From: Micromonospora sp. WMMD812
GTDB lineage: Bacteria; Actinomycetota; Actinomycetes; Mycobacteriales; Micromonosporaceae
Assembly (NCBI RefSeq): GCF_027497215.1
Contig: NZ_CP114904.1
Coordinates: 2,626,001 to 2,690,000 of the forward strand
DNA: 64,000 bases
Direction of reading: 5' to 3'
The position numbers were made by a program, and so were the translations under genes. The notes under the pieces are model-generated. The model was not told where the DNA came from. It saw only the letters and a program-made list of their open reading frames with translations, and did not search any database. Below are positions 25,663-34,378 of this stretch, piece by piece (position 1 is the stretch's first letter; every line of letters begins with the position of its first letter).

Positions 25663-28110
25663 ATGGAACTTGATCGCAGGCGGTTCATCGCCATCGGTGG
25701 CGCCGTCGCCGCCGCCGGGCTGCTGCCCGGCACCGCCGCCCAGGCGGACGCGGGCGACGAGCGCGAGCACGGCGGACACGGCGAGCCGGAGGGCATGTGG
25801 CTGCCGGGTGACACCCACGTCCACGACGACCACTCGTCGGACGGCAGCGCGCCGCGTCAGCTGTCCGACCAGCGCGACCCGGGGAACCTCCCGGTCAGCG
25901 ACCAGATCAGCTACGCCGAGTCGGTCGGCCTGGCCTTCCTGCCGCTCACCGACCACCGCACGTTCGACCAGCACTGGGACCCGCTGTGGCGCTCGGACAA
26001 GCTGCTGCTCCTCACCGGTGAGGAGGTGAACGGCTCGCCGCACGCCGTCGTGCTCGGCGCCGTCGACACGGTGGTGGACGGCGCCAACCCGCCCGGCTCG
26101 GCGGCGTTCCGGCACGTTCAGCAGTCCATCTGGGACGCGCACGCGCAGAACGCGTTCTGGTCCGTCGCCCACCCGGACGACGGCGAGTACACCTCGGCCA
26201 CCGGGCCGAACGACAACGCCAGCGCCCAGGGAGTCGACGCCGTCGAGCTCTGGAACGCGAGCAGCAACCCGGACGTCGAGATCGAGTACGCCGAGAACCG
26301 CTGGAACCACGGCTTCCGCTTCGGTGGGGTCGCGGCCAGCGACAGCCACTTCAAGGAGCTGCGCCCGGCCAGCGCTCCGGGGCGGCCCACCACCTGGGTC
26401 TTCGCCGCCGAGCGCTCGGTCCGCGCCATCCTCGACGCGCTGAAGGCCGGTCGTACGACGCTGTCACTCGGCCCGGACGGGCCCTTCGCGACGATCGAGG
26501 CCGACGTGGACGGCGACGGCCGCTTCGAGGCGATCGGCGGCGACGAGGTGATCGTCGGCGACCGCCGCCTGCCGAAGCGGGCCACGCTGCGGGTGCGGGT
26601 CAAGGCCGCCGCCGGCATGCGGGTGCTCGTGTACGCCGCCCCGGGCCGCTCGGCCGGGCCGGTCGCCACCTACGTCCCGGCGGCCGACGACCAGACCTAC
26701 CTGCTCCCGCTCACGCTGAGCGGCGACCACACCTGGTACCGGGTGGAGGTCCGCGCCCCCGGTGAGCTCTCCGGGCGCGAGGCCGACCCGAACCTGCCCG
26801 ACCAGCTGCGCGCCGCCACGTCGCCGGTCTTCGTGTCGGTGAAACGGCCCGCCGTACCGGCTCCCGAGATCGCGCTCCCGGCGCCCGCCGGCGCGGCCGA
26901 CCGGGCCGACCTGGTGCTGGGCGAGCGGAGCGGCTTCGCCGGGTTCGCCGACGTCGCCGTCGAGGGTCGGATCACCCACGTCGTCGCCGAGGTCCACGAG
27001 GGTCACCGGACGGCGGTGGTCTACCGCCGGCTCGACGGGCACGGAGACCGGCACGCGGACAAGGGCGAAACGCTGTCCGGCCAGTCCGGCACGGCCCGGG
27101 CTCCGCGGGTGGTGGCCTCCGGCGACGACGTCTGGGTGGTCTGGCAGGACGCGCGGGGCCAGGAGCGGCCGCACCGGCCGGGCATCTGGCTGCGCCACAG
27201 CGGCAACGGCGGCCGCAGCTTCGCGCCGGCGGTGAAGCTGAGCACCGGGCATGGTCGCGCCGAGCAGCCGGCGCTCGCCGTCCTCGACGGCCGGCACCCG
27301 GTGGTCGCCTGGGCGGAGAACAGCGGCGGCGCGTTCGACGTGCACGTCCAGGTCGTCGGCGTCGACCGGGCACCGGTCAACGTCTCGGCGGCCGGCAAGG
27401 TCATCGTCCCCGGCACGCCCGAGGACGCCCGCTCGCCGATCCACCCGGCTTCCCTGTTCCCCGCGGTCGCGGTGACCCGGGCCGGGCGGATCGTGGTGAC
27501 CTGGCAGGACAACCGGTTCGACCCCGACGCGGGCTGGACCGGTCACACCCCGCCCGCCGGCCAGCCCGCCGGCGGCGGCACCAACCCCGACAACTGGGAG
27601 ATCCTGGCCGCGGTGCGGCCCGGTTCGGGCCGCCGCTGGGGTTCGCCGGTGCGGGTCAGCGCCAACGACGACGCCGCCGACCGGCACCCGGCCGTGGCGG
27701 TGGACCGGGACGGCGCGTACGTGGTGGTCTGGGAGACTAAGGCGCTCTCCGCCGCCGGAGTGAATCTCACCCTGCGCGCGAGCCGGTCCACCGACGGCGT
27801 GACCTGGTCCGCTGCCGAGGCTGTCGCGCTCGACCCGAACGCGATGAGCCAGCGGCCCCGGGTCGCCGCCGACCCCGACGGCGCGATTCGCGTCGTCTGG
27901 TACGACTCCCGCTCCGCCGACTGGCGCTGGAAGGTCCTCACCTCCCGCCGGACGGCGTCGGGCTGGACGCCTCCGCTGCCGGCCGGCACCCTCGGCAACA
28001 ACACCTGGCCGGCCGTCGACAACGGAGTGGTGGTCTTCACCAGCGACCGCCGCGCCGAGCGCAGCCAGCGCGACGGCACCCAGGAGATCTACCTGGTGCG
28101 GCAGCACTGA
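25663..28110 (+). CDS. Tat-exported PHP-domain phosphoesterase (CehA/McbA family) with C-terminal BNR-type propeller
   Basis: 815 residues. The N-terminus DRRRFIAIGGAVAAAGLL is a twin-arginine-like signal. The PHP domain carries the metal motifs GDTHVHDDHSSDG, LPLTDHRTF, LTGEEVNGSPHAVVLG and VAASDSHF, as in the CehA/McbA carbaryl-hydrolase-like metallohydrolases. After about residue 400 come repeated Asp-box-like blades (VWVVWQDARG, RIVVTWQDNRFDPDAG, AYVVVWETKAL, IRVVWYDSRS), a six- or seven-bladed propeller. Predicted role: extracellular metal-dependent hydrolysis of a phosphoester or other ester. ATG 25663 has GGAGATGAGGG upstream. The PHO-box-like repeats suggest phosphate control (inference). 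Confidence 0.82.
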   Translation: MELDRRRFIAIGGAVAAAGLLPGTAAQADAGDEREHGGHGEPEGMWLPGDTHVHDDHSSDGSAPRQLSDQRDPGNLPVSDQISYAESVGLAFLPLTDHRTFDQHWDPLWRSDKLLLLTGEEVNGSPHAVVLGAVDTVVDGANPPGSAAFRHVQQSIWDAHAQNAFWSVAHPDDGEYTSATGPNDNASAQGVDAVELWNASSNPDVEIEYAENRWNHGFRFGGVAASDSHFKELRPASAPGRPTTWVFAAERSVRAILDALKAGRTTLSLGPDGPFATIEADVDGDGRFEAIGGDEVIVGDRRLPKRATLRVRVKAAAGMRVLVYAAPGRSAGPVATYVPAADDQTYLLPLTLSGDHTWYRVEVRAPGELSGREADPNLPDQLRAATSPVFVSVKRPAVPAPEIALPAPAGAADRADLVLGERSGFAGFADVAVEGRITHVVAEVHEGHRTAVVYRRLDGHGDRHADKGETLSGQSGTARAPRVVASGDDVWVVWQDARGQERPHRPGIWLRHSGNGGRSFAPAVKLSTGHGRAEQPALAVLDGRHPVVAWAENSGGAFDVHVQVVGVDRAPVNVSAAGKVIVPGTPEDARSPIHPASLFPAVAVTRAGRIVVTWQDNRFDPDAGWTGHTPPAGQPAGGGTNPDNWEILAAVRPGSGRRWGSPVRVSANDDAADRHPAVAVDRDGAYVVVWETKALSAAGVNLTLRASRSTDGVTWSAAEAVALDPNAMSQRPRVAADPDGAIRVVWYDSRSADWRWKVLTSRRTASGWTPPLPAGTLGNNTWPAVDNGVVVFTSDRRAERSQRDGTQEIYLVRQH

Positions 28111-28360
28111 CGGGGCGGTGGGGCGCCGGCCGGCCGCGTCGGCGCCCCACCCACGCCACCGGCTGACATTCACGGTGAATACCCGATCACCCACCGGCGG
28201 CCCGCTCGGCGTGATGCTCTGAGCCCGTCCCCTCCTGGCACGGTCCTGCGGCGACCCGATCGAGAAATCTCCGGGTCGGATGTCGAACGGGGCTCCCCCG
28301 GCCTCGACCACCGGGTAGAGGGCGGCCCGGCCGGGCCGACGGAGACGAAGGAGCGGATCG

Positions 28361-28963
28361 ATGACGACGGTCATGACCGGGGCGACGATGTCGCTCGACG
28401 GCTACATCGCGGACGCGTCCCACGGCGGGTTCGAACACCTCTTCCAGTGGTACGCCAACGGCGACGTCGAGACGCCGACGGCGGATCCGACGATGACCTT
28501 CCGCACCTCGGCGGCGAGCGCGCGGCACCTGCGCGAGCTGAACGAGAGGACCGGCGCGCTGGTCGTCGGCCGCCGCCTGTTCGACATCACCAAGGGGTGG
28601 GGTGGCCGGCACCCGATGGACGTGCCGGTCGTCGTCGTCACGCACCACGTGCCCGACGGCTGGGAGCGCGAGAACGAGTCGTTCGTCTTCGTCACCGACG
28701 GCATCGAGCGCGCGATCGCGCGTGCGAAGGCCATCGCGGGCGACAAGCACGTCGGCGTCAACGGCGGCACGATCGCGACGCAGGTCATCGAGGCCGGCCT
28801 GCTCGACGAGGTCCACGTCGACCTCGTGCCGGTGCTGCTCGGTGGCGGCATCCCGCTCTTCGCCGACCTGGGGATCGCGCCCGTCCTGCTCGACGGGCCG
28901 ACGCGCGTCGTCGAGGGCACCGGCGTGACGCACCTCGCGTACCGGGTCCGCAGCGCGGGCTGA
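28361..28963 (+). CDS. Dihydrofolate reductase-like (RibD C-terminal domain) protein
   Basis: 200 residues of the same superfamily as the gene at 14370: VMTGATMSLDGYIADASHGG, TGALVVGRRLFDITKGWGG, PVVVVTHHVPDGWERE, KHVGVNGGTIATQVIEAGLL and DEVHVDLVPVLLGGGIPLF. These form the NADPH-binding Rossmann-like core. The substrate is unknown. This copy is closer to the actinobacterial YwjB/YyaP type. ATG 28361 follows GAAGGAG by 8 bases. It is monocistronic, with a hairpin 23 bases downstream. The preceding gap (28111-28360) holds no other visible feature. Confidence 0.87.
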   Translation: MTTVMTGATMSLDGYIADASHGGFEHLFQWYANGDVETPTADPTMTFRTSAASARHLRELNERTGALVVGRRLFDITKGWGGRHPMDVPVVVVTHHVPDGWERENESFVFVTDGIERAIARAKAIAGDKHVGVNGGTIATQVIEAGLLDEVHVDLVPVLLGGGIPLFADLGIAPVLLDGPTRVVEGTGVTHLAYRVRSAG

Positions 28964-28986
28964 CGCGCCGCCCCGGTGCCAGACGT

Positions 28987-29022
28987 GTGTGGGGCTGACG
29001 GCGGTCGCCGTCAGCCCCACAC
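28987..29022. terminator. Bidirectional hairpin after the DHFR-like gene
   Basis: A 16-base arm at 28987-29002 pairs perfectly with 29007-29022 around the loop GGTC. It lies between convergent stops at 28963 and 29040. Confidence 0.78.
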
Positions 29023-29039
29023 GTGTCAGCCTCGGCCGG

Positions 29040-31358
29040 TCAGGAGATCGGCCCGAACGCCGTCGGGTCGCCCCACGCACCGCCGCCCGCCGGGGTGCCG
29101 GGATAGAGCAGGACCCGCCCGGTGGCGGCCTCCCCCGCGACGAGGTCGTCGTAGCTGTCCTGGTCGAACCGGAGCGCGGCGAGCTCGTCACGGCCCGCCC
29201 AGCCGCCGGCGGCGATCTCGACCCGACCGCCGAGCGAGCCTCCGGCGGCGGTGCCGGGGTAGAGCCACAGCTTGCCGGTCGCCTTCTCCACGGCGACCAT
29301 GTCGTCGTACGCGTCCCGGTTGAACCGGCCGCGCGCCACCGCGCCGAGGTCGTTCCAGTTGCCGGACTCGATGATGGCGCTCGCGCCCCAACTGCTGCCG
29401 GCGGCGGTCCCCGGGTAGAGCCGCAGCTTCCCGGTGGACTTCTCCACGCCCGCCACGTCGTCGTACTCGTCGGCGTTGAACCGGCCCGCGGTCAGCCGCT
29501 CCAGCCCCAGCCAGTTCGTCCCGACCGGCTTGTCACCGCGCCCGCCCCAGTAGGTGCCGGCCGCCGTGCCGGGGTAGAGCCACAGGCTGCCCGTGCTCAT
29601 CTCGATGGCCAGCAGGTCGTCGTACGCGTCGCGGTTGAAGCGACCGACCGTGAGGTCCCGGTAGCCGTTCCAGCCGCTGCCGACGGCGATCCGCCGGCCC
29701 CAGGTGCCGGCGCCGGTGCCCGGGTAGAGCCACAGCCGCCCGGTCCCCTTCTCGACGCCGATCAGGTCGGCGTACTGGTCGCGGTTGAACTCACCGGTCA
29801 CGGTCTCGAGCAGGCCGTGCGGCTGGAGGGAGGGCACGCGGCCGACCGGCTGCACCCGGGCGCCCAGCGCGCCGCCGGCGGTCGTGCCGGGGTAGAGCCA
29901 CACCTGGTCACCTTCGACCGCGATCAGGTCGTCGTAGCCGTCCGGGTTGAGCCGGCCGGCCGCGACCGCGGTCAGCCCCTTCCCGCCGGTGGCGATGGTG
30001 GCCACCGCGCCCCAGTTCGATCCGCCGGCGGCGGTGCCCGGGTACATCATGAGGTCGCCGCTGGCCTTGTCCACCGTCACCAGGTCGTCGTAGCTGTCCC
30101 GGTTGAACCGACCGGCGACCAGCTCACGCTTGCCCGTCCAGCCGCTGAAGCCGATGTCGTCGATGGTGCCCCAGAGTGAGCCGCCCGCGGCCGTGCCAGG
30201 GTACAGCTTGAGCTTGCCGGTGGAGAGCTGGACGCCGGCCAGGTCCTCGTAGCCGTCCCGGTTGAACCGGCCGACGACCAGGTCGCTGACGTCCTGCCAG
30301 TTGACGCCGGCCACCACCCGGTCGCCGAACCCGCCGCCGGGCGTGCCGGGGAACAGCCAGAGGGTGTTGGTGGACGTCTCGATGCCGAGCAGGTCGTCGT
30401 ACGCGTCGCCGTCGAACTGGCCGGCGACCAGGTCGCGGTAGCCGCTCCAGTTGGTCTCCGGCTCGATCCGCACCGGGTCGCCCCAGACCAGGTCCGTGGA
30501 CGTGCCGGGGCGGAGCCACAGCCGGCCGGTGCCCGGCTCCACGGCGATCAGGTCGTCGCGGCCGTCCCGCGTGAACTCCCCGACGACCGTGTTGGACAGC
30601 GCGTACGGCTGGTAGCGGGTGCTCTGCCGGAACCAGTCGCCCAGGTCGTCGAGCCGGGTCTGGGTGGCGCCGACGCGTGTCTCGGTCTCGCCGAGGCAGC
30701 CGTGCTGCCAGCTGGTGTTGTTGAGCGCCACCAGTTCGACCTGCGCGCCGCTCTCACGGAAGGCCGGGCCGCCCGCGTCCCCCTTGCAGATCGTGGCCCC
30801 GGCGGAGGTGCCGGTGACGTCGATCGTCGTGGCGCCCACCGTGCCGACGCTGAACGTGGCGGTGTGCAGCCGGTCGGGCACCCACTCGGTCGCGGTGCGG
30901 CCGTAGCCGGTGACGCGCAGGGTCTCCGCGGCCGCGGGCGGCGCGGCGGACCACGCCACCGGCGCCACGTCGGTGACCGGTGCGGACAGCTCGGCGAGCG
31001 CGACGTTGCGGGTCGGGTGTGGAACGACGGTCGTGACCGCCAGTCGGTGCCCTGCGGCGCCGGCGAGGTTCGTCCGTCCGACGAGCGCGCTCGTCGGACG
31101 GCTGGGCGCTCCCTCGACGACCGGAGTCGTGCCGTCGGTGAGGCAGGTCTTCGCGGTGACGAGCCACCGGCTGGCGACGAGGGCGCCGGTGCAGCTGCGC
31201 AGGTCGCCGAAGGTCACCTTGGCGGTGAACGGGTAGCCGCCGTCGGGGACGTCCTCACCGCCCGAGACCGCCGAGGCGGCGCCGCCGGCGAGCACTCCGG
31301 CGGCCAGCCCGGCCACCAGCAGGGCCGCGCCCCAGGTGCGTGCAGACCTACGTGACAA
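29040..31358 (-). CDS. Secreted trypsin-fold pseudoprotease fused to ten FG-GAP/VCBS-like blades
   Basis: 772 residues with a signal peptide (WGAALLVAGLAAGVLAGGAASA). Residues 31-255 follow the S1 trypsin pattern (GGEDVPDGGYPFTAKV, SCTGALVASRW, ICKGDAGGPAF), but all three catalytic residues are replaced: His by Thr71 (TAKTC for TAAHC), Asp by Asn118 (RNVAL for DIAL) and Ser by Ala195 (GDAGGP). It should therefore be inactive. From about residue 260 ten repeats of 49-53 residues follow, each like GRFNRDxYDDLxxVE-STGxLWLYPGT, the Asp-rich loop of FG-GAP/integrin-type blades. A binding role at the cell surface is likely. The start is a TTG at 31358 with GGGAAG 7 bases upstream. Confidence 0.88.
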   Translation of the reverse strand: MSRRSARTWGAALLVAGLAAGVLAGGAASAVSGGEDVPDGGYPFTAKVTFGDLRSCTGALVASRWLVTAKTCLTDGTTPVVEGAPSRPTSALVGRTNLAGAAGHRLAVTTVVPHPTRNVALAELSAPVTDVAPVAWSAAPPAAAETLRVTGYGRTATEWVPDRLHTATFSVGTVGATTIDVTGTSAGATICKGDAGGPAFRESGAQVELVALNNTSWQHGCLGETETRVGATQTRLDDLGDWFRQSTRYQPYALSNTVVGEFTRDGRDDLIAVEPGTGRLWLRPGTSTDLVWGDPVRIEPETNWSGYRDLVAGQFDGDAYDDLLGIETSTNTLWLFPGTPGGGFGDRVVAGVNWQDVSDLVVGRFNRDGYEDLAGVQLSTGKLKLYPGTAAGGSLWGTIDDIGFSGWTGKRELVAGRFNRDSYDDLVTVDKASGDLMMYPGTAAGGSNWGAVATIATGGKGLTAVAAGRLNPDGYDDLIAVEGDQVWLYPGTTAGGALGARVQPVGRVPSLQPHGLLETVTGEFNRDQYADLIGVEKGTGRLWLYPGTGAGTWGRRIAVGSGWNGYRDLTVGRFNRDAYDDLLAIEMSTGSLWLYPGTAAGTYWGGRGDKPVGTNWLGLERLTAGRFNADEYDDVAGVEKSTGKLRLYPGTAAGSSWGASAIIESGNWNDLGAVARGRFNRDAYDDMVAVEKATGKLWLYPGTAAGGSLGGRVEIAAGGWAGRDELAALRFDQDSYDDLVAGEAATGRVLLYPGTPAGGGAWGDPTAFGPIS

Positions 31359-31621
31359 GATCGTTCTTCCCGTCTCCCGTGACTGTTGCCCGCCGGTGTC
31401 CGGCCGGCCACCGCAGGTTACTGACGTCGATGCGTCGCCGCGCCCCGCGAGGATGAAGCGGGCAATTCATCGCCCGAGCGTCCGGTATGGACCGACTGCG
31501 GCTCGCCGGCGCGGAGAACTGTTATCCCCGCGCGGCCGGCCGGTCTCCTGAGGGGAGGCGTCGGTGGGATTTCCACCGGCGCCCCCCGCCGACGACGGCG
31601 CGACCCCAGGGAGTGGAGACG

Positions 31622-32746
31622 ATGCACGGAACAGGTCGGGGTGCCGCCGACACCGACGAGGCACGCGGGCGCACCGGGCCCTCGGGTGGCGGGGCGCGAC
31701 GGGGTGCCCACGCGGCACCGTCGGGTGGCCTGGGGCGCCGGACCTCGAAGAGGGTGGTGGCACCGGTCCTGGCGGCTGCCGCGGTCGCCGTCCTGGCGGC
31801 CGGGGCGATCGTCGTGTTCCGGCCGGGCGGATCGACACCAGCTGCGACGGCGACGCAGGCGGTCGAGGCGCTGCCGTCCGCGACTCCACTCGTCAGCCCG
31901 CCCGCGGCGACCATGCCTGCCGCGACGCCGTCCCCGGCGACCTCGACGCCGACGCCGAAGCCCTCGACGAAGCCGACGCCGGCCCGGCCGGCCGCCCCGG
32001 CGCCCTCGGTCACCTCGACGAAGAAGGGCGTCGGCGTCTGGACGTTCGACGGCGTCAGCCAGGCCCTGGCCAACTCCACGGCGGGTTGGTACTACACCTG
32101 GAACGTCGGCCATCAGGGCGTCACGACCCCGAAGGGCGCCGAGTTCGTGCCGATGATCTGGGGGGCGAAGAGCGTCACGGCGAGCAACCTGCAGCAGGCC
32201 AGGGGAAACGGCCGCTACCTGCTCGGGTTCAACGAGCCGGACATGGGCGGCCAGGCCAACATGAGCGTGGAGCAGGCCCTGGACCTGTGGCCGCAACTGG
32301 AGGCGACCGGTCTCCCGCTGGGCAGCCCGGCGGTGGCCTGGGGCGGGGACCGGCCAGGCGGGTGGCTCGACCGGTTCATGTCCGGTGCGAAGCAGCGCGG
32401 CTACCGGGTCGACTTCATCGCCCTGCACTGGTACGGCGGCGACTTCTCGACCACCAACGCGGTCAACCAGCTCAGGTCCTACCTTGAGGCGGTCCACGAC
32501 CGGTACGGGCTGCCGATCTGGCTCACCGAGTTCGCGCTGATCGACTTCGCCGACGGGGTTCGGTTCCCCCGCCAGGACCAGCAGGCCGCGTTCCTCACCG
32601 CCGCGACCCGGATGCTGAGCGGGCTGCCCTGGTTGCACCGGTACGCCTGGTTCGGCCTGCCCGCCACGGACAAGGACCAGACCGGGCTCTTCCGGACCGG
32701 CGTCGAGGCGACGGCGGTGGGCCGCGCCTTCCGGGCCGCGCGCTGA
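31622..32746 (+). CDS. GH128-type glycoside hydrolase (endo-beta-1,3-glucanase-like), membrane-anchored
   Basis: 374 residues. One N-terminal helix (VVAPVLAAAAVAVLAAGAIVVF) and a long Pro/Thr/Ala/Ser linker (to about residue 130) precede a compact barrel with WYYTWNVG, FVPMIWGAKSV, LLGFNEPDMGGQ (probable acid/base Glu205) and YGLPIWLTEFALIDF (probable nucleophile Glu303). These motifs define the glycosyl hydrolase catalytic core/GH128 family, which cuts beta-1,3-glucan. It probably acts outside the membrane on fungal or plant glucans. ATG 31622 follows GGGAGTGGAG by 3-8 bases. It is divergent from the pseudoprotease. The 263-base gap between them shows no further gene. Confidence 0.87.
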   Translation: MHGTGRGAADTDEARGRTGPSGGGARRGAHAAPSGGLGRRTSKRVVAPVLAAAAVAVLAAGAIVVFRPGGSTPAATATQAVEALPSATPLVSPPAATMPAATPSPATSTPTPKPSTKPTPARPAAPAPSVTSTKKGVGVWTFDGVSQALANSTAGWYYTWNVGHQGVTTPKGAEFVPMIWGAKSVTASNLQQARGNGRYLLGFNEPDMGGQANMSVEQALDLWPQLEATGLPLGSPAVAWGGDRPGGWLDRFMSGAKQRGYRVDFIALHWYGGDFSTTNAVNQLRSYLEAVHDRYGLPIWLTEFALIDFADGVRFPRQDQQAAFLTAATRMLSGLPWLHRYAWFGLPATDKDQTGLFRTGVEATAVGRAFRAAR

Positions 32747-32804
32747 CGCCACTGACGGAGCCCGCCCGGTGCGACTCGCCGACCCTGGCCGCCGCGGCGG
32801 CGGC

Positions 32805-32840
32805 GGGCCGGGCGGGCCGGGCAGTGGGCGGGCGGGCGGG
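32805..32840 (+). other. Cluster of eight GGG tracts (potential G-quadruplex)
   Basis: Eight G3 runs with loops of 1-4 bases lie within 36 bases, ending in GGGCGGGCGGGCGGG. They sit in the 169-base gap between the GH128 gene and the next membrane-protein gene, on the non-template strand of both. Confidence 0.5.
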
Positions 32841-32915
32841 CGACACAGCGGTACGTAGCGGGAACGTGACAGTCGCGAGACCCAACGGTCCGCCCACGTC
32901 GGGCACCGTGACGCC

Positions 32916-33824
32916 ATGAGTCAGCAACGGGTGATCCTGGGTGCGCTCGTCGCGGTCGTGCTGTCGGTCTGCGGCCTCGCCGTCGCCGCCCCCGTCCTCG
33001 TCCCACTCGCCCGTGGCCCGAACCTCTACGAGGTGACCGAGGTCCGGGACGGTAACGGAGCAGACACGGTGCAGGTGCGGGTCGACAGTCGGGTCGGCGG
33101 CCACCACCGATCGACGCTCTGGGGGCTGGACGACGGCGGCTCGGGAGAGGACCGGTCCATCGACCAGCCGCGGCCCGCCCGCACCGAGGATTGCGCGGAC
33201 GACGACTGCTACCGCGTGGTGCCCGGCCAACTGCGCGTGGACCACCGGCGCGGCGATGCAGCCGGGTACACCGTGGCGTGGGAGATCAGCGGTACCGAGT
33301 ACCGCCGGCTCGCGCGGGCGCTGCCGGAACTCGGCGATCCGGCGGCCCACCTGTCGTCACGGTCGCTGGTCGTGCACAAGGTCGGCGAAGGCCATGTGGT
33401 GTTCGTCGCCAACGGCCGCGACGGCGTGCTCTACCGAGACGTCGCCGGTGGGTGGCACCGGCTGGGGTATCCGCAGGGAGGCGAGGGCTACTACTTCGAG
33501 CTGCCCCCGCGATTGAGCACCGACCCCCGCCCACTCGACCTGACCTGGTATGCGGTCGGGACGGTGGTGCTGCTGGTCGGGGCGGCGGGAGCGGTCGCGG
33601 CCGTGGTCCGCGGGCCCCGCCGCCGGGCAACGGTGTGGCAGGTGCCCCTGGTGGCGCTGGTGGCCGGGGCGGTGACCCTGGTGGCCGCCAACTATCCGGG
33701 CGTCGGCATGTTCCCGGGCATCGTCTACGCGGTGCCCGTCATCCTCACCACGCTGGTGCTCGGCTGCGCGGTCGCGGTCGCTATCGCCCGACGCCCCGGT
33801 GCACCCGCACCGTCCGGTCGATGA
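32916..33824 (+). CDS. Hypothetical membrane protein
   Basis: 302 residues that I do not recognise. An N-terminal signal/anchor helix (VILGALVAVVLSVCGLAVAAPVLVPLA) is followed by about 175 soluble, probably external residues, including an acidic two-cysteine segment (EDCADDDCYRV) and VVFVANGRDGVLYRDV. Three C-terminal helices follow (WYAVGTVVLLVGAAGAVAAVV, VALVAGAVTLVAANY, VPVILTTLVLGCAVAVAI). The ATG at 32916 is preceded by CACCGT plus six bases, a leaderless-like spacing, and no clear ribosome site. Its last 44 bases overlap the convergent DUF1801 gene. Confidence 0.65.
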   Translation: MSQQRVILGALVAVVLSVCGLAVAAPVLVPLARGPNLYEVTEVRDGNGADTVQVRVDSRVGGHHRSTLWGLDDGGSGEDRSIDQPRPARTEDCADDDCYRVVPGQLRVDHRRGDAAGYTVAWEISGTEYRRLARALPELGDPAAHLSSRSLVVHKVGEGHVVFVANGRDGVLYRDVAGGWHRLGYPQGGEGYYFELPPRLSTDPRPLDLTWYAVGTVVLLVGAAGAVAAVVRGPRRRATVWQVPLVALVAGAVTLVAANYPGVGMFPGIVYAVPVILTTLVLGCAVAVAIARRPGAPAPSGR

Positions 33825-34209
33825 GCTCACGCAGCGCGCCCTCGTCGACGCCGTCGAGCCGCTTCAGGTAGAGACAGCCCTTCCCGGCCTTGTACGGGCC
33901 GAGCCGGGCGAGCACCGACGCGTGCCGCTCCTCGAAGCCGCCCACCAGGTAGACGACGAGTTGCTGCTTGCGCGGCGAGAAGCCGACCAGTGGCCAGTCG
34001 CCCGCGCGCCCGCTCTCGTAGGTGTAGCGATAGCTGCCGAAGCCGACGATGCTCGGGCCCCACATCACCGCGGGTTCGCCGGTCAGCTCCCCCATGATCG
34101 CGCGGAGGCGCGCCGCGTCGGCGCGACGGCGCTCGTCGGGGACCGCGGCGAGGAAGTCGTCGACGCTCGCGTCGGTCGGCACGGTCACCGGCTGCTTCGA
34201 AGTCGCCAT
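33781..34209 (-). CDS. DUF1801 domain-containing protein
   Basis: 142 residues: VDDFLAAVPDERRRADAARL, MWGPSIVGFGSYRYTY, WPLVGFSPRKQQLVVYLVGG and the end KGCLYLKRLDGVDEGALREL form the complete DUF1801 (YdhG-like) pattern. It is a small cytosolic protein of unknown role. I chose ATG 34209 because GGGAG lies 10 bases upstream. ATG 34218 is an alternative but lies immediately at that ribosome site. The 3' end overlaps the convergent membrane-protein gene by 44 bases. Confidence 0.85.
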   Translation of the reverse strand: MATSKQPVTVPTDASVDDFLAAVPDERRRADAARLRAIMGELTGEPAVMWGPSIVGFGSYRYTYESGRAGDWPLVGFSPRKQQLVVYLVGGFEERHASVLARLGPYKAGKGCLYLKRLDGVDEGALRELIDRTVRVHRGVGR

Positions 34210-34311
34210 GCCGGTCATGCTCCCAGACGGATACGACACGGAGGCCGACACCCGCGCTCCCGCGCGTCGCCGGCGCCGCGCCGCGCCGGCAGGGTTCGCC
34301 GCTCGGGCCGC

Positions 34312-34378
34312 GGGCGCGCCTCGTCCAAGGCCGCAGGGCGCGCCTCGCCCAAGGCCGCAGGGCGCTCGTCCAGGCCGC
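34312..34378. repeat. 24-bp tandem repeat, 2.8 copies
   Basis: A unit beginning GGGCGCGCCTCG occurs at 34312-34335 and 34336-34359 with one mismatch. A degenerate third copy reaches 34378, the base before the ABC transporter stop. It is intergenic and its role is unknown. The copies may fold with the transcript end of the ABC gene. Confidence 0.6.
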
